NCBI GenBank assembly: GCA_033065855.1
Contig: JAVXUO010002000.1
Location: 248,001-312,000 of the forward strand
Length of the DNA: 64,000 nucleotides
Reading direction: 5' to 3'
From: Escallonia rubra
Taxonomy: Eukaryota > Streptophyta > Magnoliopsida > Escalloniales > Escalloniaceae
Shown: positions 35,349 through 46,145 of the stretch, one piece after another
Layout: each line of letters begins with the position of its first letter
Position numbering within the stretch: the stretch's first letter is position 1
The notes under the pieces: generated by a model
The model's input: only the letters and a program-made list of their open reading frames with translations
Database searches by the model: none
What the model was told of the DNA's origin: nothing
Position numbers and translations under genes: made by a program

Positions 35349-38300
35349 CTAGTAGCGCTTTGAGATTCTTGGCATTGAGCACTTGTTCTTCCGGTCTTGG
35401 TGAAGTCTCAGTACCACTGCAGCTGTTTCCTCTATAGCCTTCCCAGTCACTTCTGCAACCACAGCAAGTAACTAATATCAATAGGGGGAAATATGAGTAT
35501 ATTACTACTGAAAGCTTCAATGATCACCTTCACCATCTTTACTACTCCCTCAGTCCCACATAAATCAATCGCTTTTTTGCACACAGATTAAGGAATTAGG
35601 TCATGTATCGTGTGTTTCCCATCCTACCCTTTAGAGAGAGAAGGGGGAGAAAGTGGGCCAGGAGAGAGAAAATGAGTTAGTAGAGTGTTAAATGTGGAGA
35701 GAGAAATAGAATAAAATGAGTAAGAAAATGGGCCAGGAGAGAGAAAATGAGTTGGTGGAGATTTAAATGTTGAGAGAGAAATAGAATAAAAAAAGTGTAA
35801 GGAGGGTAAATATGTAAAAATACCTAGAGAATCTTTCTTAATTTGAAAAGTGAGCAATCTTTGTGGGACGGCCCAAAAAGGAAATATGATCAATTTACGT
35901 GGCATGGAGGGAGTACATTATTAAACATCCAAAAAGGAACTTACATCTCTTGCATAGAGCACAAGGCCAAAATAAGATAGTTAAGGCATACATGGCATGT
36001 GAAACTACTAAGGACTCACCAATTACAGGCCATGCCGGATTTTGTGCAAAAATCCTGCTTGCAAATTCCAACTCCTTTCTCACATGATCCATCCCAGAAT
36101 AGTTGCTACTTAAATCATCACCAAAGCCCAAGGTCTTTGCTCTTGATCTTCTTATTGTTTGAAGAACCACTGGATTGATAGTCAAACCAAAAACCTTTTC
36201 AGGATCTACCTCAAAGAGCATCTTTGGCAGTGCTACACCCATTACTAGCGGCACATTTGCCACTTTGTAACCTTTTTGTGCAAGATAAATTGATAGTGGT
36301 GTTTTCCCGGTGCGAGAGACACCAGCAAGAATAATATCAGCCTTTTGCAAGTTCTGAGGTAAGGCCCCATCATCTTGCTTTATGGTAAATTCAATAGCTT
36401 CAATCCGTTGAAAGTATTCCTCAGAAAGGGGGAAATTCCTGCCTGGAGCCCCACGGGGGAGACCAGAAGGCGAGACGCCTAGATGTGATGATATTGCCTC
36501 TGTAATTGGGCTCAGTATATCTGTGGATGGTACACCCCAAAGTCTGCAGGCCTGCCTAGCAGATTCAGCCATGGAGTTGTCAGCAAGAGTGTAGACCAGC
36601 ATAGCACCTTCTTTGGCTGCTTGCTTTATAATCTCCAACAACCGCTCCACATCATCAATCTGATTACGAAATTATATTAGAAAAAAGAAAGTCCAAGGTT
36701 TAAACAAGATCATAGTGTTATTTCCAGGATCAAACTACAGTTGCTTAGTTTCTGTTTCAATTTTAAGCAGACACTTACAAATGCAGAACCCAAGCCATTT
36801 CATAGAAATCCTACATTCGGGTGGAAACTGAGTCGTGCTAGTTGCGTCAAATTCCTGACAAGTGACAAGGTATAAATACTCTAGTAACTGGAATTATCAC
36901 AATACGACTCGGATCATTAGTTGTGTCAATCAAACTGTAATCCACGCTATGGCCCATCTAGACGAGGGTGATGTGACACAACACTAGTCACAGTGATTTA
37001 TGGATAGGTCCTTCTACGGTTGACACGCAATATTTCTATTGTATATGCAGTATAAAATTACGACATCACCATGGACAAATTAAAACTACTATCGTTCTGT
37101 CATGCAACACGTATGTGTAAGCCAGATGTCTGGCCAAATTTTCATCTATTAGGACAAGACGAGATAACTAAAAATGCTACAACAGACTATCCAAATTAGG
37201 CGCTGGGAACCTGCCATGCTTCAGAAAACAGATGCTTATCCCTTCAACATGGAATCACCAGGAAAGGTGAAAACTTCAAGTCAAACATTCATTTCCAGCA
37301 AGTCATGTTTCCAGCATATTAATCGCCACAAGGTTACTAAGGCAAAGTAATCAGTCCCTCACATTGTCTGTTTGGCAAAAGAACTACTCAACCCCATTAG
37401 GACGCGAAAATTTGAAACTACTTTGCAAATCTGCTCTTCCTTGCATACCATGAAGAAAGCTATCTAATTATGGAAAAGGAGCCAAACCTTTCACACGACT
37501 CAACCAAACAATTTAGAACCTCGTAGCTAACCCAATAAAGATGGATAACTAGAATTTCACAAGCAGGCCTTCTTCATTAAACAGAGAAAATATGGCCCCA
37601 CCAGTATGTCCTTTACGACAAAAGTCAAACTTTTTGCTTTTAGACAGACGACAAACGTATTCTGCTAGCATCTAGGTAGCACGGACACGAACACGGTGTC
37701 GGACCGACAGGGACACCGGACACCGCAATTTTGAAAAAATCGATTTTGGACACCGCAGGACAAATCTAAAATAGCATACAATAATGAAAAGTCTGTTAAA
37801 TTGGTGGGCTGTTTTGAAATTATTGTACATTTGTACTTGTATAGCTGATTTTGATTATGTTTGTATGAGTTGGGGTATTTTTATAAACTTATGGCACTAG
37901 TTTAGACAATAAGTTAACACGTGGGACCAAAGAAAGGCATAGAAACTTGGAAACTCTGACTCAGCAAAAAGACTTGTCTCTTGCAAATGAAAGGAATAGA
38001 AACTTGTCTCTTGCAAATGACTTTGACTCGAGTCTTGACAGAGGGAGAAAAAAAAATCAAGAGAACGACTTCAAACAGAGAGGGAAGGGACCTGTGGGTC
38101 AGCGACGGGATTGAGAATCTCCGGCGACGATGAAGTGAGCTCCGGCGATGGCGACGGTGACGGCAGCAGCTGCTTCCGGCGATGGTGACAGCGACGGCGA
38201 CTGGATCTGTCGGCGTAAGGCTTCAGAATGTTGGCGACTAGCTCCGGCGACAGCTCCAAGTCGGTAATGGCTCAGAAGGGCTTCCGTGAGGTGAGAGATA

Positions 38301-40381
38301 GCCCAGATAGGTGACGGCCATAAGGTGAGTGAAGCATATGGCAATGGTTCAGATTAGGGCACAATTTGTTTTTGTAAAAAAAACCCACATATTATATTTA
38401 TTACAGATTGACCCCCCGAAATTAGTTCCAAAAATTCCAAAGTAACCCCAAACGGTCCGACACTGCATATTGCTGTGTCCGACATTCCTCGACGAAGTGT
38501 CCGACACGGTGTCGGAAAATATAAAAAATTCCGACACCGATTGGCGGTGTCCGAAGGGTGTCGGGGTGTCCGTTCGTTTAGGACACCAAACCTCCACCTA
38601 GGAGAGGTGTCCGTGCTTCAGAGGCTAGCATGCATAGTGCAAAAAAGAGAGTTTTCTGATCATCACTAATTGTCTGGAAGGCAATCATGATGTGATTGAC
38701 ACCGGAAAATAGACTTGATCAAACTGTCATGAGCCACGGTTGCTACTTATACAATTGTTGCCTATTGCCACCGAGTTGAACTTCTTAGAGCTATAGACCG
38801 ATCTAAAAATCATCCGCAAAGTAGAAAAAAGGGCAGTGTCGCATAATTACCCCTAAGTTCAAGCAAAAGGGTTAAATTTGCACATCAACAATCTACATAT
38901 GCTCTTTAGTCTTTATCGCACTTGGCCTCATCAAAGACTACTAAAAGGCTTGTCCTACGGTTTAAGGCACAGCTGGTTTGCATGTGTCAAAGCAAGCACT
39001 CAACTTGAGTTCCAACGGGGAGAGGAGCCTTCCCGGAAAAGCGAGGTAAGCTACCTACATGTGAAATTATTAGTCCCCAAATGCAAATAGCCTTGTGAAG
39101 TGGACCACCTTCCTTAAAATGCACATTTTCCGCAATGTATTGCTGCAAAAGGGAGTCTATCCAATAAAGAACTGTCAGACAACCAGTACCCTCTTAAATT
39201 CCAGTTCTGAAACATTAATAGACCAGAATTACTAGATAAAATTCAGTTTTTCAGAATGCTGTTAAAAGACCAGAACTATGACTGCCACCTTATGACTAAC
39301 CATCAGCTAGCATCCTAAGATCTAGAATCTGATATGGACATGAGTCAAAGTTCATTTCGGTTCATTGATCCAACTTAACTTGGCCCCAAGCCACTGCAAC
39401 TAAGCTCATTCTCCCGACGCCAATGCAAACGATCATCTTAATATGACCCCAATTAGACCCTCAGGATAAAAGGGTAGACCTATTGGCGCTCCCCATATGT
39501 TTCACAAAATGTACAAACTTAACAAGCAGTGCAGGGAGTACGTATAACTATAAGGGCACTTAAAATAAAATCGTAAAATTATGAAGCTCTTTAAGCTGAA
39601 TAAAACTGTGATTTCACAATATGTAAATTCAAGTGTAAAGCATGTAATCAGTCAGAAATTAGGATGTCTAGGTACGATTATACCGATGTAACGGAAATTT
39701 ACTTGCATTCTCATTTTTAACACGAGGGCGCTAGTGTATTTTCATTGTACTCTTGAAGAGCACATGCGTACACATGTGGTGTGCAGGTATCACTTAAAGT
39801 ACATTTCTAATGACAAAAAGGGACAGAAAAGTTTCCAAGGAATGGAAATAGCATTTCTCAGACAAAATATCAACAGAATGAAGCCACGGGCAAAAAGCCA
39901 AACTCACCCCGGAGAACAAGTGGGTATTCACGGGACACCCCCGATCGACCAAGCAGTAGTCGAACTGGCCCAACGCCGCGTTAACGGAGTGCTCCGCCGT
40001 CCACCCCGTTCCGTCAGACACCATGTATATCGTCTTCCCCGGCGCCAACTCTCTGTCATCTTCTCTCTCCCGAGGAGGGGACTGTAAAACCTCCGTCTCC
40101 GGAGAGCGAGCCGGAGGGTCCATTTCCCATGCCTTGGTCCGGCTCACGGGGCGGTCCAACTTACGCCCGGACCGTATCGCGCGTGCCCTGGACCAGCGGT
40201 TTAGCTGTGGGCTGGGCTTGAGCTTGCGGGGCTCTGGGCCGGATGGGGTGGCGTCGGAATCCGGGGTGGGCTTGGTGGGTTGGGTGCGGGGAGTGAAGGT
40301 GGGCTTGAGCTCCGCGATGGTGGTGGAAGGTGGTGGACGGTGGAAGTTGGACAGGTTCAATCTTGAAGCTGATGCCATCAT
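35349..40381 (-). CDS. PDRP1: Pyruvate, phosphate dikinase regulatory protein (PDRP/RP1-like)
   Basis: Bifunctional enzyme that inactivates PPDK by ADP-dependent Thr phosphorylation and reactivates it by phosphate-dependent dephosphorylation. Three exons on the minus strand, 40381-39908, 36659-36020 and 35452-35349, give 405 residues with agreeing phases. Residues 1-110 are Ser/Pro/Arg-rich and transit-peptide-like, suggesting a plastid location. The family domain starts near [16 protein letters not shown]. It contains [27 protein letters not shown], the P-loop GVSRTGKT at 271-278, [13 protein letters not shown] and GLTINP, and ends with the conserved [11 protein letters not shown] at the start leaves two equivalent initiators. 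Intron 1 (36660-39907) and intron 2 (35453-36019) carry transposon insertions. Plastid rather than cytosolic assignment rests on the N-terminus and on gene neighbours. Confidence 0.93.
35545..35913. mobile_element. Stowaway-like MITE
   Basis: Starts CTCCCTCAGTCCCACATAAA and ends CATGGAGGGAG. The ends are inverted and match the Stowaway CTCCCTCCGTCC consensus, and a TA dinucleotide flanks each side (35543-35544 and 35914-35915). Length 369 bases. It lies in intron 2 of the PPDK regulator gene. Internally, a block of about 73 bases (GGGCCAGGAGAGAGAAAATG to AGAAATAGAATAAAA) is duplicated in tandem at about 35655-35790. Confidence 0.85.
37672..38623. mobile_element. hAT-like non-autonomous element with captured GC-rich sequence
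   Basis: The octamer GCTAGCAT flanks it on both sides (37664-37671 and 38624-38631). The first 17 bases, CTAGGTAGCACGGACAC, match the inverted end CTCTGAAGCACGGACAC at 14 of 17 positions. Subterminal GTGTCGG/GTGTCCG repeats crowd both ends. An 8-base duplication, short TIRs and subterminal repeats are hAT traits. The middle (about 38090-38340) is GC-rich with CTCCGGCGA repeats that look like a captured gene leader. No transposase is encoded. It lies in intron 1 of the PPDK regulator gene. Confidence 0.65.
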
Positions 40382-40623
40382 TTTTCCCCCAGTAGTATTT
40401 CATCTTTTGCTACTTTTTAGTTTATTAAGAGAAAAAAGATGAAATAAAAAGATTTATCAGGTCTTTTTTTTTTTTTTTTTGGTTTTTTTCATTTAGATTT
40501 GGGTTGTTTGAATAAAAAACAAATTGGGTGGTTTTAGGAAACTTAAGCTTGAAGTGGTGTTATATGGCTCAAGCCTCAAGTGATGATTTTTTTGTCCTTG
40601 AATTTTTTTTGTTATTGTTTCTA

Positions 40624-41882
40624 AAATTTGTAGCGGTAATTATATGTTAGTTACAATTATTTTACAATACTGTAAAGAATTCTGGCCCATATACAGACAA
40701 GTATGGCAGAGAACTTCAGTCCATATACACGCAATTTCTCGTACAACAACTTGCTTGAATGGTGAGGATTGTATAAAGCCGAACATTTGGCATTCATGTG
40801 AATATAAATAATTTAATTCTATTTTGATTATCATGGTTTCTATTCCGACATTTGGCCATGATTCGGAGGACTTAGACTTAAAAAACTTTTGATCAAAGCT
40901 AAAGAAAGATTCTTTTTTTTAAGGTCCCACAGATAAAGATGAAAATTTTATAATTGTTGAAAAACAATATTCTATTCGTGTATGTGAGAACAATATTCTT
41001 TTCTTTTCCTACCAGTTTCGATCAAAAGTGAGAACGAATCGATTGATTGATTGATGAGCCCATAATTTTTTCGAAAAATGGTTAACGAACATTTTTATAT
41101 CATCATTATACTTTGACTCTAATTACATGCTCCGAGAGTCCTTAAATTCCTTTCTTATCCAGCTTTTGATCTATCAAAAGTTCATAGATCTATTAGAAGT
41201 TCAAAAAAGCAAGTACAAAACTGATTCACTTCATGGTTTTGCTTCCAATTACTATCTTATGTATAGATCTGCTGGCAAATCTCGCAGACAACATTCCAAC
41301 TGACTACAACCCTTCTATCCCAAACAATCACATTACAATCTCCAATAAATAGACTATGAAGGACAACAAAAAAAAAGGAGAGATCTCTGCACTTTACTAA
41401 ACAGACTATATGCTTTTATACCCTTTTTTCCCCTCTTACAAAAACCTAATTTACATTTGGGCAAAACTCTGGTCCAAGTGCTTCTTAAGATAAACCAAGG
41501 AAGTCCTATTTTGTGCCCCAACTTCTTGACATCCTCTTGGACCTGTTGTGTGAATTCTCTGAAGCTGAACTTTTTATAAACTGAAGGCTCAACGCAGCTC
41601 TATATCACAGACTCATACGATAGACAGAAAAAATACGCGGTAGAGAACCTCTCTACCGCCTTGTTGGTAACAACCTGGTGCTCAACACTCTTGTAAACAT
41701 CGTTGCTCCATGCCTGCATACGCAACATAGAAACCTGGGTTAAAAAAATCGATAAAGAACTTGAAATTTGATGCATGAACCTTGTGTAACACGGTTTTCT
41801 TACCTACTTGAATAGATACAAATTTGCTATTTGAGGTTAGGATTCTCTATTTTGTATAAAATTTGGTAGAAGTAGCGCTACT
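40624..41882. repeat. Tandem duplication, downstream copy (decayed)
   Basis: About 1.26 kb, highly similar along its length to 41883-43154 (for example GCCCATATACAGACAAGTATGGCAG at 40684 against 41946). Each unit contains the 3' flank, the last exon and part of the last intron of the GA2-oxidase gene. This copy is no longer joined to the gene. Confidence 0.9.
41483..41713 (-). pseudogene. Duplicated, broken last exon of the GA2-oxidase
   Basis: Aligns codon for codon with the real last exon (42746-42976) without indels. It carries a nonsense codon TAG at 41600-41602 (after ESVI), and its normal TGA has become AGA. Other changes are RFIL to WFIL and FREFR to FREFT. Because transcription from the GA2-oxidase promoter would meet the intact exon first, this copy is probably only 3' flanking sequence or a rare alternative terminal exon. 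Confidence 0.85.
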
Positions 41883-43154
41883 TAATTTTGTAGATGTAAT
41901 TGTATGTTAGTTACAGCTATTTTACAGTACTGTAGAGAATTCTAACCCATATACAGACAAGTATGGCAGAGAACTTCAGTCCATATACAGCAATTTCTCG
42001 TACAACAACTTGCTTGAGTGGTAAGGACTGTATAAAGCCGAACATTTGGCATTCATGTGAATATAAATAATAAAATTCTATTTTGATTATCATGGTTTCT
42101 ATTCTGACTATGGCCATGATCCGGAGGACTTAGACTTAAAAAACTTTTGATCAAAGTTAAAGAAAGATTTATTTTCTTCTAGGTCCCGCGGATAAAGATG
42201 AAAATTTTTATAATTGTTAAAAAATAATATTCTATTCATGTTTGCGTGAACAACATTCTTTTCTTTTCCCACCAATTTCGGTCAAAAGTGAAAACGAATC
42301 GATTGATTGCTGGGTCCATAATTTTTTCAAAAAATGGTTAACGAACATTTTTATATCATCATTATACTTTGACTCTGATTATACATGCTCCGAGAGTCCT
42401 TAAATTCCTTTCCGATCCAGTTTTAAATCTATTAAAAGTTCATAGATCTATTAGAAGTTTCAAAAAGCAAGTACAAAACTGATTCACTTCATGGTTTTGC
42501 TTCCAATTACTACTATTTTATGTATAGATCTGCTGAGAAATCTCGCAGACAACATTCCAACTGACTGACTACAACCTACTATCTCAAAAAATCACATTAC
42601 AATCTCCAATAAATAGATTATGAAGGACAAAAAAAAAAAAGAAGACCTCTGCACTTTACTAAACAGAATATATGCTTTTATACCCTTTTTTCCCCTCTTG
42701 CAAAAACCTAATTTACATTTTTGGCAAAACTCTGATCCAAGTGCTTCATAAGATAAACCGAGGAAGTCCTATTTTGTGTCCCAACTTCTTGACATCGTCC
42801 TGGACCTGTTGTCTGAATTCTCTGAAGCTGAACTTTCTGTAAACTGAAGGCTCAGCGCAGCTCTGTATCACAGACTCATACGATGGACAGAAGAAGTACG
42901 CGGTTGAGAACCTCTCTATCGCCTTGTTGGTAACAACCCGATGCTCAACGCTCTTGTAAACATCGTTGCTCCATGCCTGCATACGCAACATAGAAACCCG
43001 GGTTAATAGAATCATCGATTAATAACTTAAAATTCGATGCATGAACCTAGTTTAACACGGTTTTCTTACGTACTTGAATAGATACAAATTTGCTATTTGA
43101 GGTTAGGATTCTATATTTTGGATAAAATTTGGTACGAATAGCGCTACTTAATTA
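41883..43154. repeat. Tandem duplication, upstream copy (functional exon)
   Basis: Second unit of the 1.26-kb tandem pair, containing the intact final exon of the GA2-oxidase gene. Similarity ends just after GCGCTACTTAATT in each copy, inside the last intron. Confidence 0.88.
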
Positions 43155-45753
43155 TGGTTCACTTGCTCAATATCAAGGTTATCCGGTGCACGAGACCCCC
43201 GTATATAAAGCTTAGAAGTGTGTAAACCGGAAAGAGCCATGTAAACAGTACGTACACACTAAATGTACCTGAAATAAGTCTCCAATGTTGATAATTAGAG
43301 CTTCTTGATTAGGTTTAACAGCAATCCATTTCCCATCTTTGATTAGTTGCAATCCTCCGATCTGATCTTGATGCAATATCGTGAGGAAATCACTGTCGGT
43401 GTGTGGCATCAGGCCGAACACCTCAGAAGAAATTGGACACGATGGGTATCGATTCATCCGAAGGTAGCAAGTGCTCGGTAAGCAATGTTCTTTAAAGAAA
43501 GTCGACTTGTGACCCAAGTTCTCGGCCAAGATTTCTGCTAACTTCTGTGCTAGGTCAGAAACTGTAGCGGCAAATTGTTCCATTGTTGAGCTGATCCGTC
43601 ACAATGGAGAAATTGGTTAGCCGAAGAACTTACAGGCATTACTAATTGCAATGTGTAACCATACATAACAAGCTTAACTTTTTGAAGTAATAAATTACTT
43701 GATTTGCACATCCAATAATAATCTTTGTTATTTTCAGCAGATTAATGGTTTTACATTGTACCCGAGTACCTCTCATTTTCCACTCTATCGACGACTTTAG
43801 ACAGCATTGCCTTTCCTTCAACTTAAGGATCTAGATCATCTGCTGTTGTTCGTAGAACACCAACTTTTCAGCGCTAGTCGCTACTTTTAACGACCAATAC
43901 AATATGTTTTGTTTGGTCGTTACGACGTCTTGAGCGACCAAATGTGTACTATCTGGGACTGTATTGCCGGATTTCCAGCTCATCCCACATGTAAAAATCA
44001 GGAGAGGTACTGATAAACTTAAATAATTAAGCACAGAGGGTACTGAGGCCATGCATGCAAATACAATGCACGTACATGGAATCTGAGCTCTAAGAGGAAG
44101 GTGATATTGTTACAGTTGTCCCGGTACCTGCCGGGAGATAAGCTGTGATTCTTGGCAGTGTCTCAGTATATGATGGGAAGTTCTGAAAACACTTCTAATA
44201 GAACCCGAACACATACAACTGTGTACCCAAAAAAAAACATACAACTGTGAAATGTGTTGCAGTAGTCCACTTGGTACCATGTCACAAGATGCCTATACTT
44301 CCCTTCTCCGATTATAGTGTCCTAACATTAACATGTGAAGCAAACTGACTCATCCATGGCGACTTTTCCCAGGTTCATGGAGCCTCCACGAATCTACGTC
44401 CAAGTTACGCCACGTGTTAGCCAACAAGACTTTCATAAATATCTTCTTTTAGTGAAAGCCCATAGTTTAGGTTAGCTGAATCTTTTAATGGTGGCCCATT
44501 GTGTCTCCCATCTTTTGAGATGGTCAATTTTCGTGTGGAATGCCTGTTCTAGAGCTTGTATTGTTTATACGTGGCCCGCTTTTTTGCAGGAGAATCATCC
44601 ATAAGTCAACCCATTAGCAGTTGAGAGAAATGGATTTGGACTCCAATTGGCAGATCAAATGTATCGATTTCGACTTTTAACTTACCCGATGTCTTTTTGT
44701 TCCATTTTAATCCACAGGCCATTGCCATATCTTGGTCATTTAACCAAAATGCTGAAACAATCAAATCACCTGATGGGTCTTGAAGTTGGTTGCATCCTCC
44801 CTCATCCTTCCAATTTTGACAGCCAATTAAGCAAATCACATGCCCTCTCACCCGCAACCCGCTCACTCCACACATGGGTGGTGTACACGCATCTAAGAAT
44901 GTGTGGCTTTTCTTAATTGGCTGCTATCACCGCCACAACTCGTTTGATACCCTTCCAACTTAACTATCTTAGATCAAAGTGCTTTGGTTAGACAAAGCAT
45001 TTCATGTCATGGAAAGGGTCACGTTAACATAAGATGATAAGTCCTTTGAGGTGCTTGGCCTGGTTCCTAATGTGCAAATGCAACAAGCTCCTATCACCCT
45101 AATATTAAGAAAGTACCAAGTGGATGGACATATGGAGTTGAACAACGATGTCACCTCTTAAGTTTTTTTTGTACTTTTAGCATGCTTAGTCCTTGTTCTT
45201 AGATAAGCTAGTCCTCGTTTTCTTGTTCTTGTCATGATCTCAGCAGGTTATAACAACATAGTGATAGAGAGGTTGGATAAAGAAACAATAAAAAGCATCG
45301 GAAATACCTGAGATTGGTGAGACCACCCAAGCCAGAAATATCCGTTGATGGTACGTGAAAAGCTTCTGACCAAGCCAGCTGCCTGAGACAAGTAGCTGAA
45401 GGAGTTCCCCAGCGGTAACTGCCCGCCGGAAAATTCAAAAACTTGTCACTGGCCTTCTCGTGAAATGGCCTCTTCAACACTTTCACTTGCTCGCTCCTCA
45501 TTTTCTCCAGAATCTCGCGCGAAACGCCGTGGTTCACGACTTGAAAGAAGCCCCATTCTTGCGAAGCCTCAGCAATCTCTCTCTTGCAGGCCTCTCTCTC
45601 CTTCGGTCCGAGGCTTAGCCGGCCGAGATCGATCAACGGGAGCTCCATTTCCTCCACAATGAGAGGTCTGGCGCCATTCTTGGGCAACTCCTCGTTGAAG
45701 TTGCTGAAGAGGGTTTTGTACGTGTCTTGAAATGGGGGGTCAGGTGAGTCCAT
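42746..45753 (-). CDS. GA2OX8: Gibberellin 2-beta-dioxygenase, C20-GA class (GA2ox8-like)
   Basis: Soluble 2-oxoglutarate/Fe(II) dioxygenase that deactivates gibberellin precursors by 2-beta-hydroxylation. Three exons on the minus strand, 45753-45308, 43590-43269 and 42976-42746, give 332 residues, normal for the family. The N-terminal DIOX_N part includes ELPLIDLGRL and EWGFFQVVNHGVS. SAGSYRWGTPSAT-type residues (here PAGSYRWGTPSAT) and SWSEAFHVP (here AWSEAFHVP) mark the C20-GA2ox clade. Fe ligands are His212 and Asp214 (HTDSDF) and His268 (SVEHR); the 2-oxoglutarate pair is Arg278 and Ser280 (RFSTAYF). The last intron and exon 3 sit in a tandem duplication whose other copy is broken. (GT)n and (GA)n tracts lie about 320-400 bases upstream of the ATG. 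Confidence 0.94.
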
Positions 45754-46070
45754 GATTAAAAGGGGCTGAAAAAAGGAGGAGAGTAGACACGGGTTAATGC
45801 TTAATTAACCAATTCAAGCTGCAGTTGTTGCTCTTCTTGTTCTTGTTCTTTTTGGTGTTTCCAAAAAGATGCCAAGAACCCTAGCTAGGACGGAGGAGAT
45901 TTGGCACAAACGACGAGGTTGCTCAATCACTGGACTATGCTAGCTATGGTGAATGACAAAGGGATGAGAACTAAAATGACCCTTGTCTCGTAATGTTTCT
46001 TGTTCTTTCGTCTTCGATGAAAACGTTATGACAATTTCCTCTTACAAAGGTGATTCGTGTCGTTTATATG

Positions 46071-46071
<1 letters not shown>

Positions 46072-46109
<38 letters not shown>
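46072..46109. repeat. (GT)n microsatellite
   Basis: GT tract of about 38 bases upstream of the GA2-oxidase gene, followed at 46122-46145 by a (GA)n tract. Confidence 0.95.
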
Positions 46110-46111
<2 letters not shown>

Positions 46112-46145
46112 TTTGTGTTGCGAGAGAGAGAGAGAGAGAGAGAGA

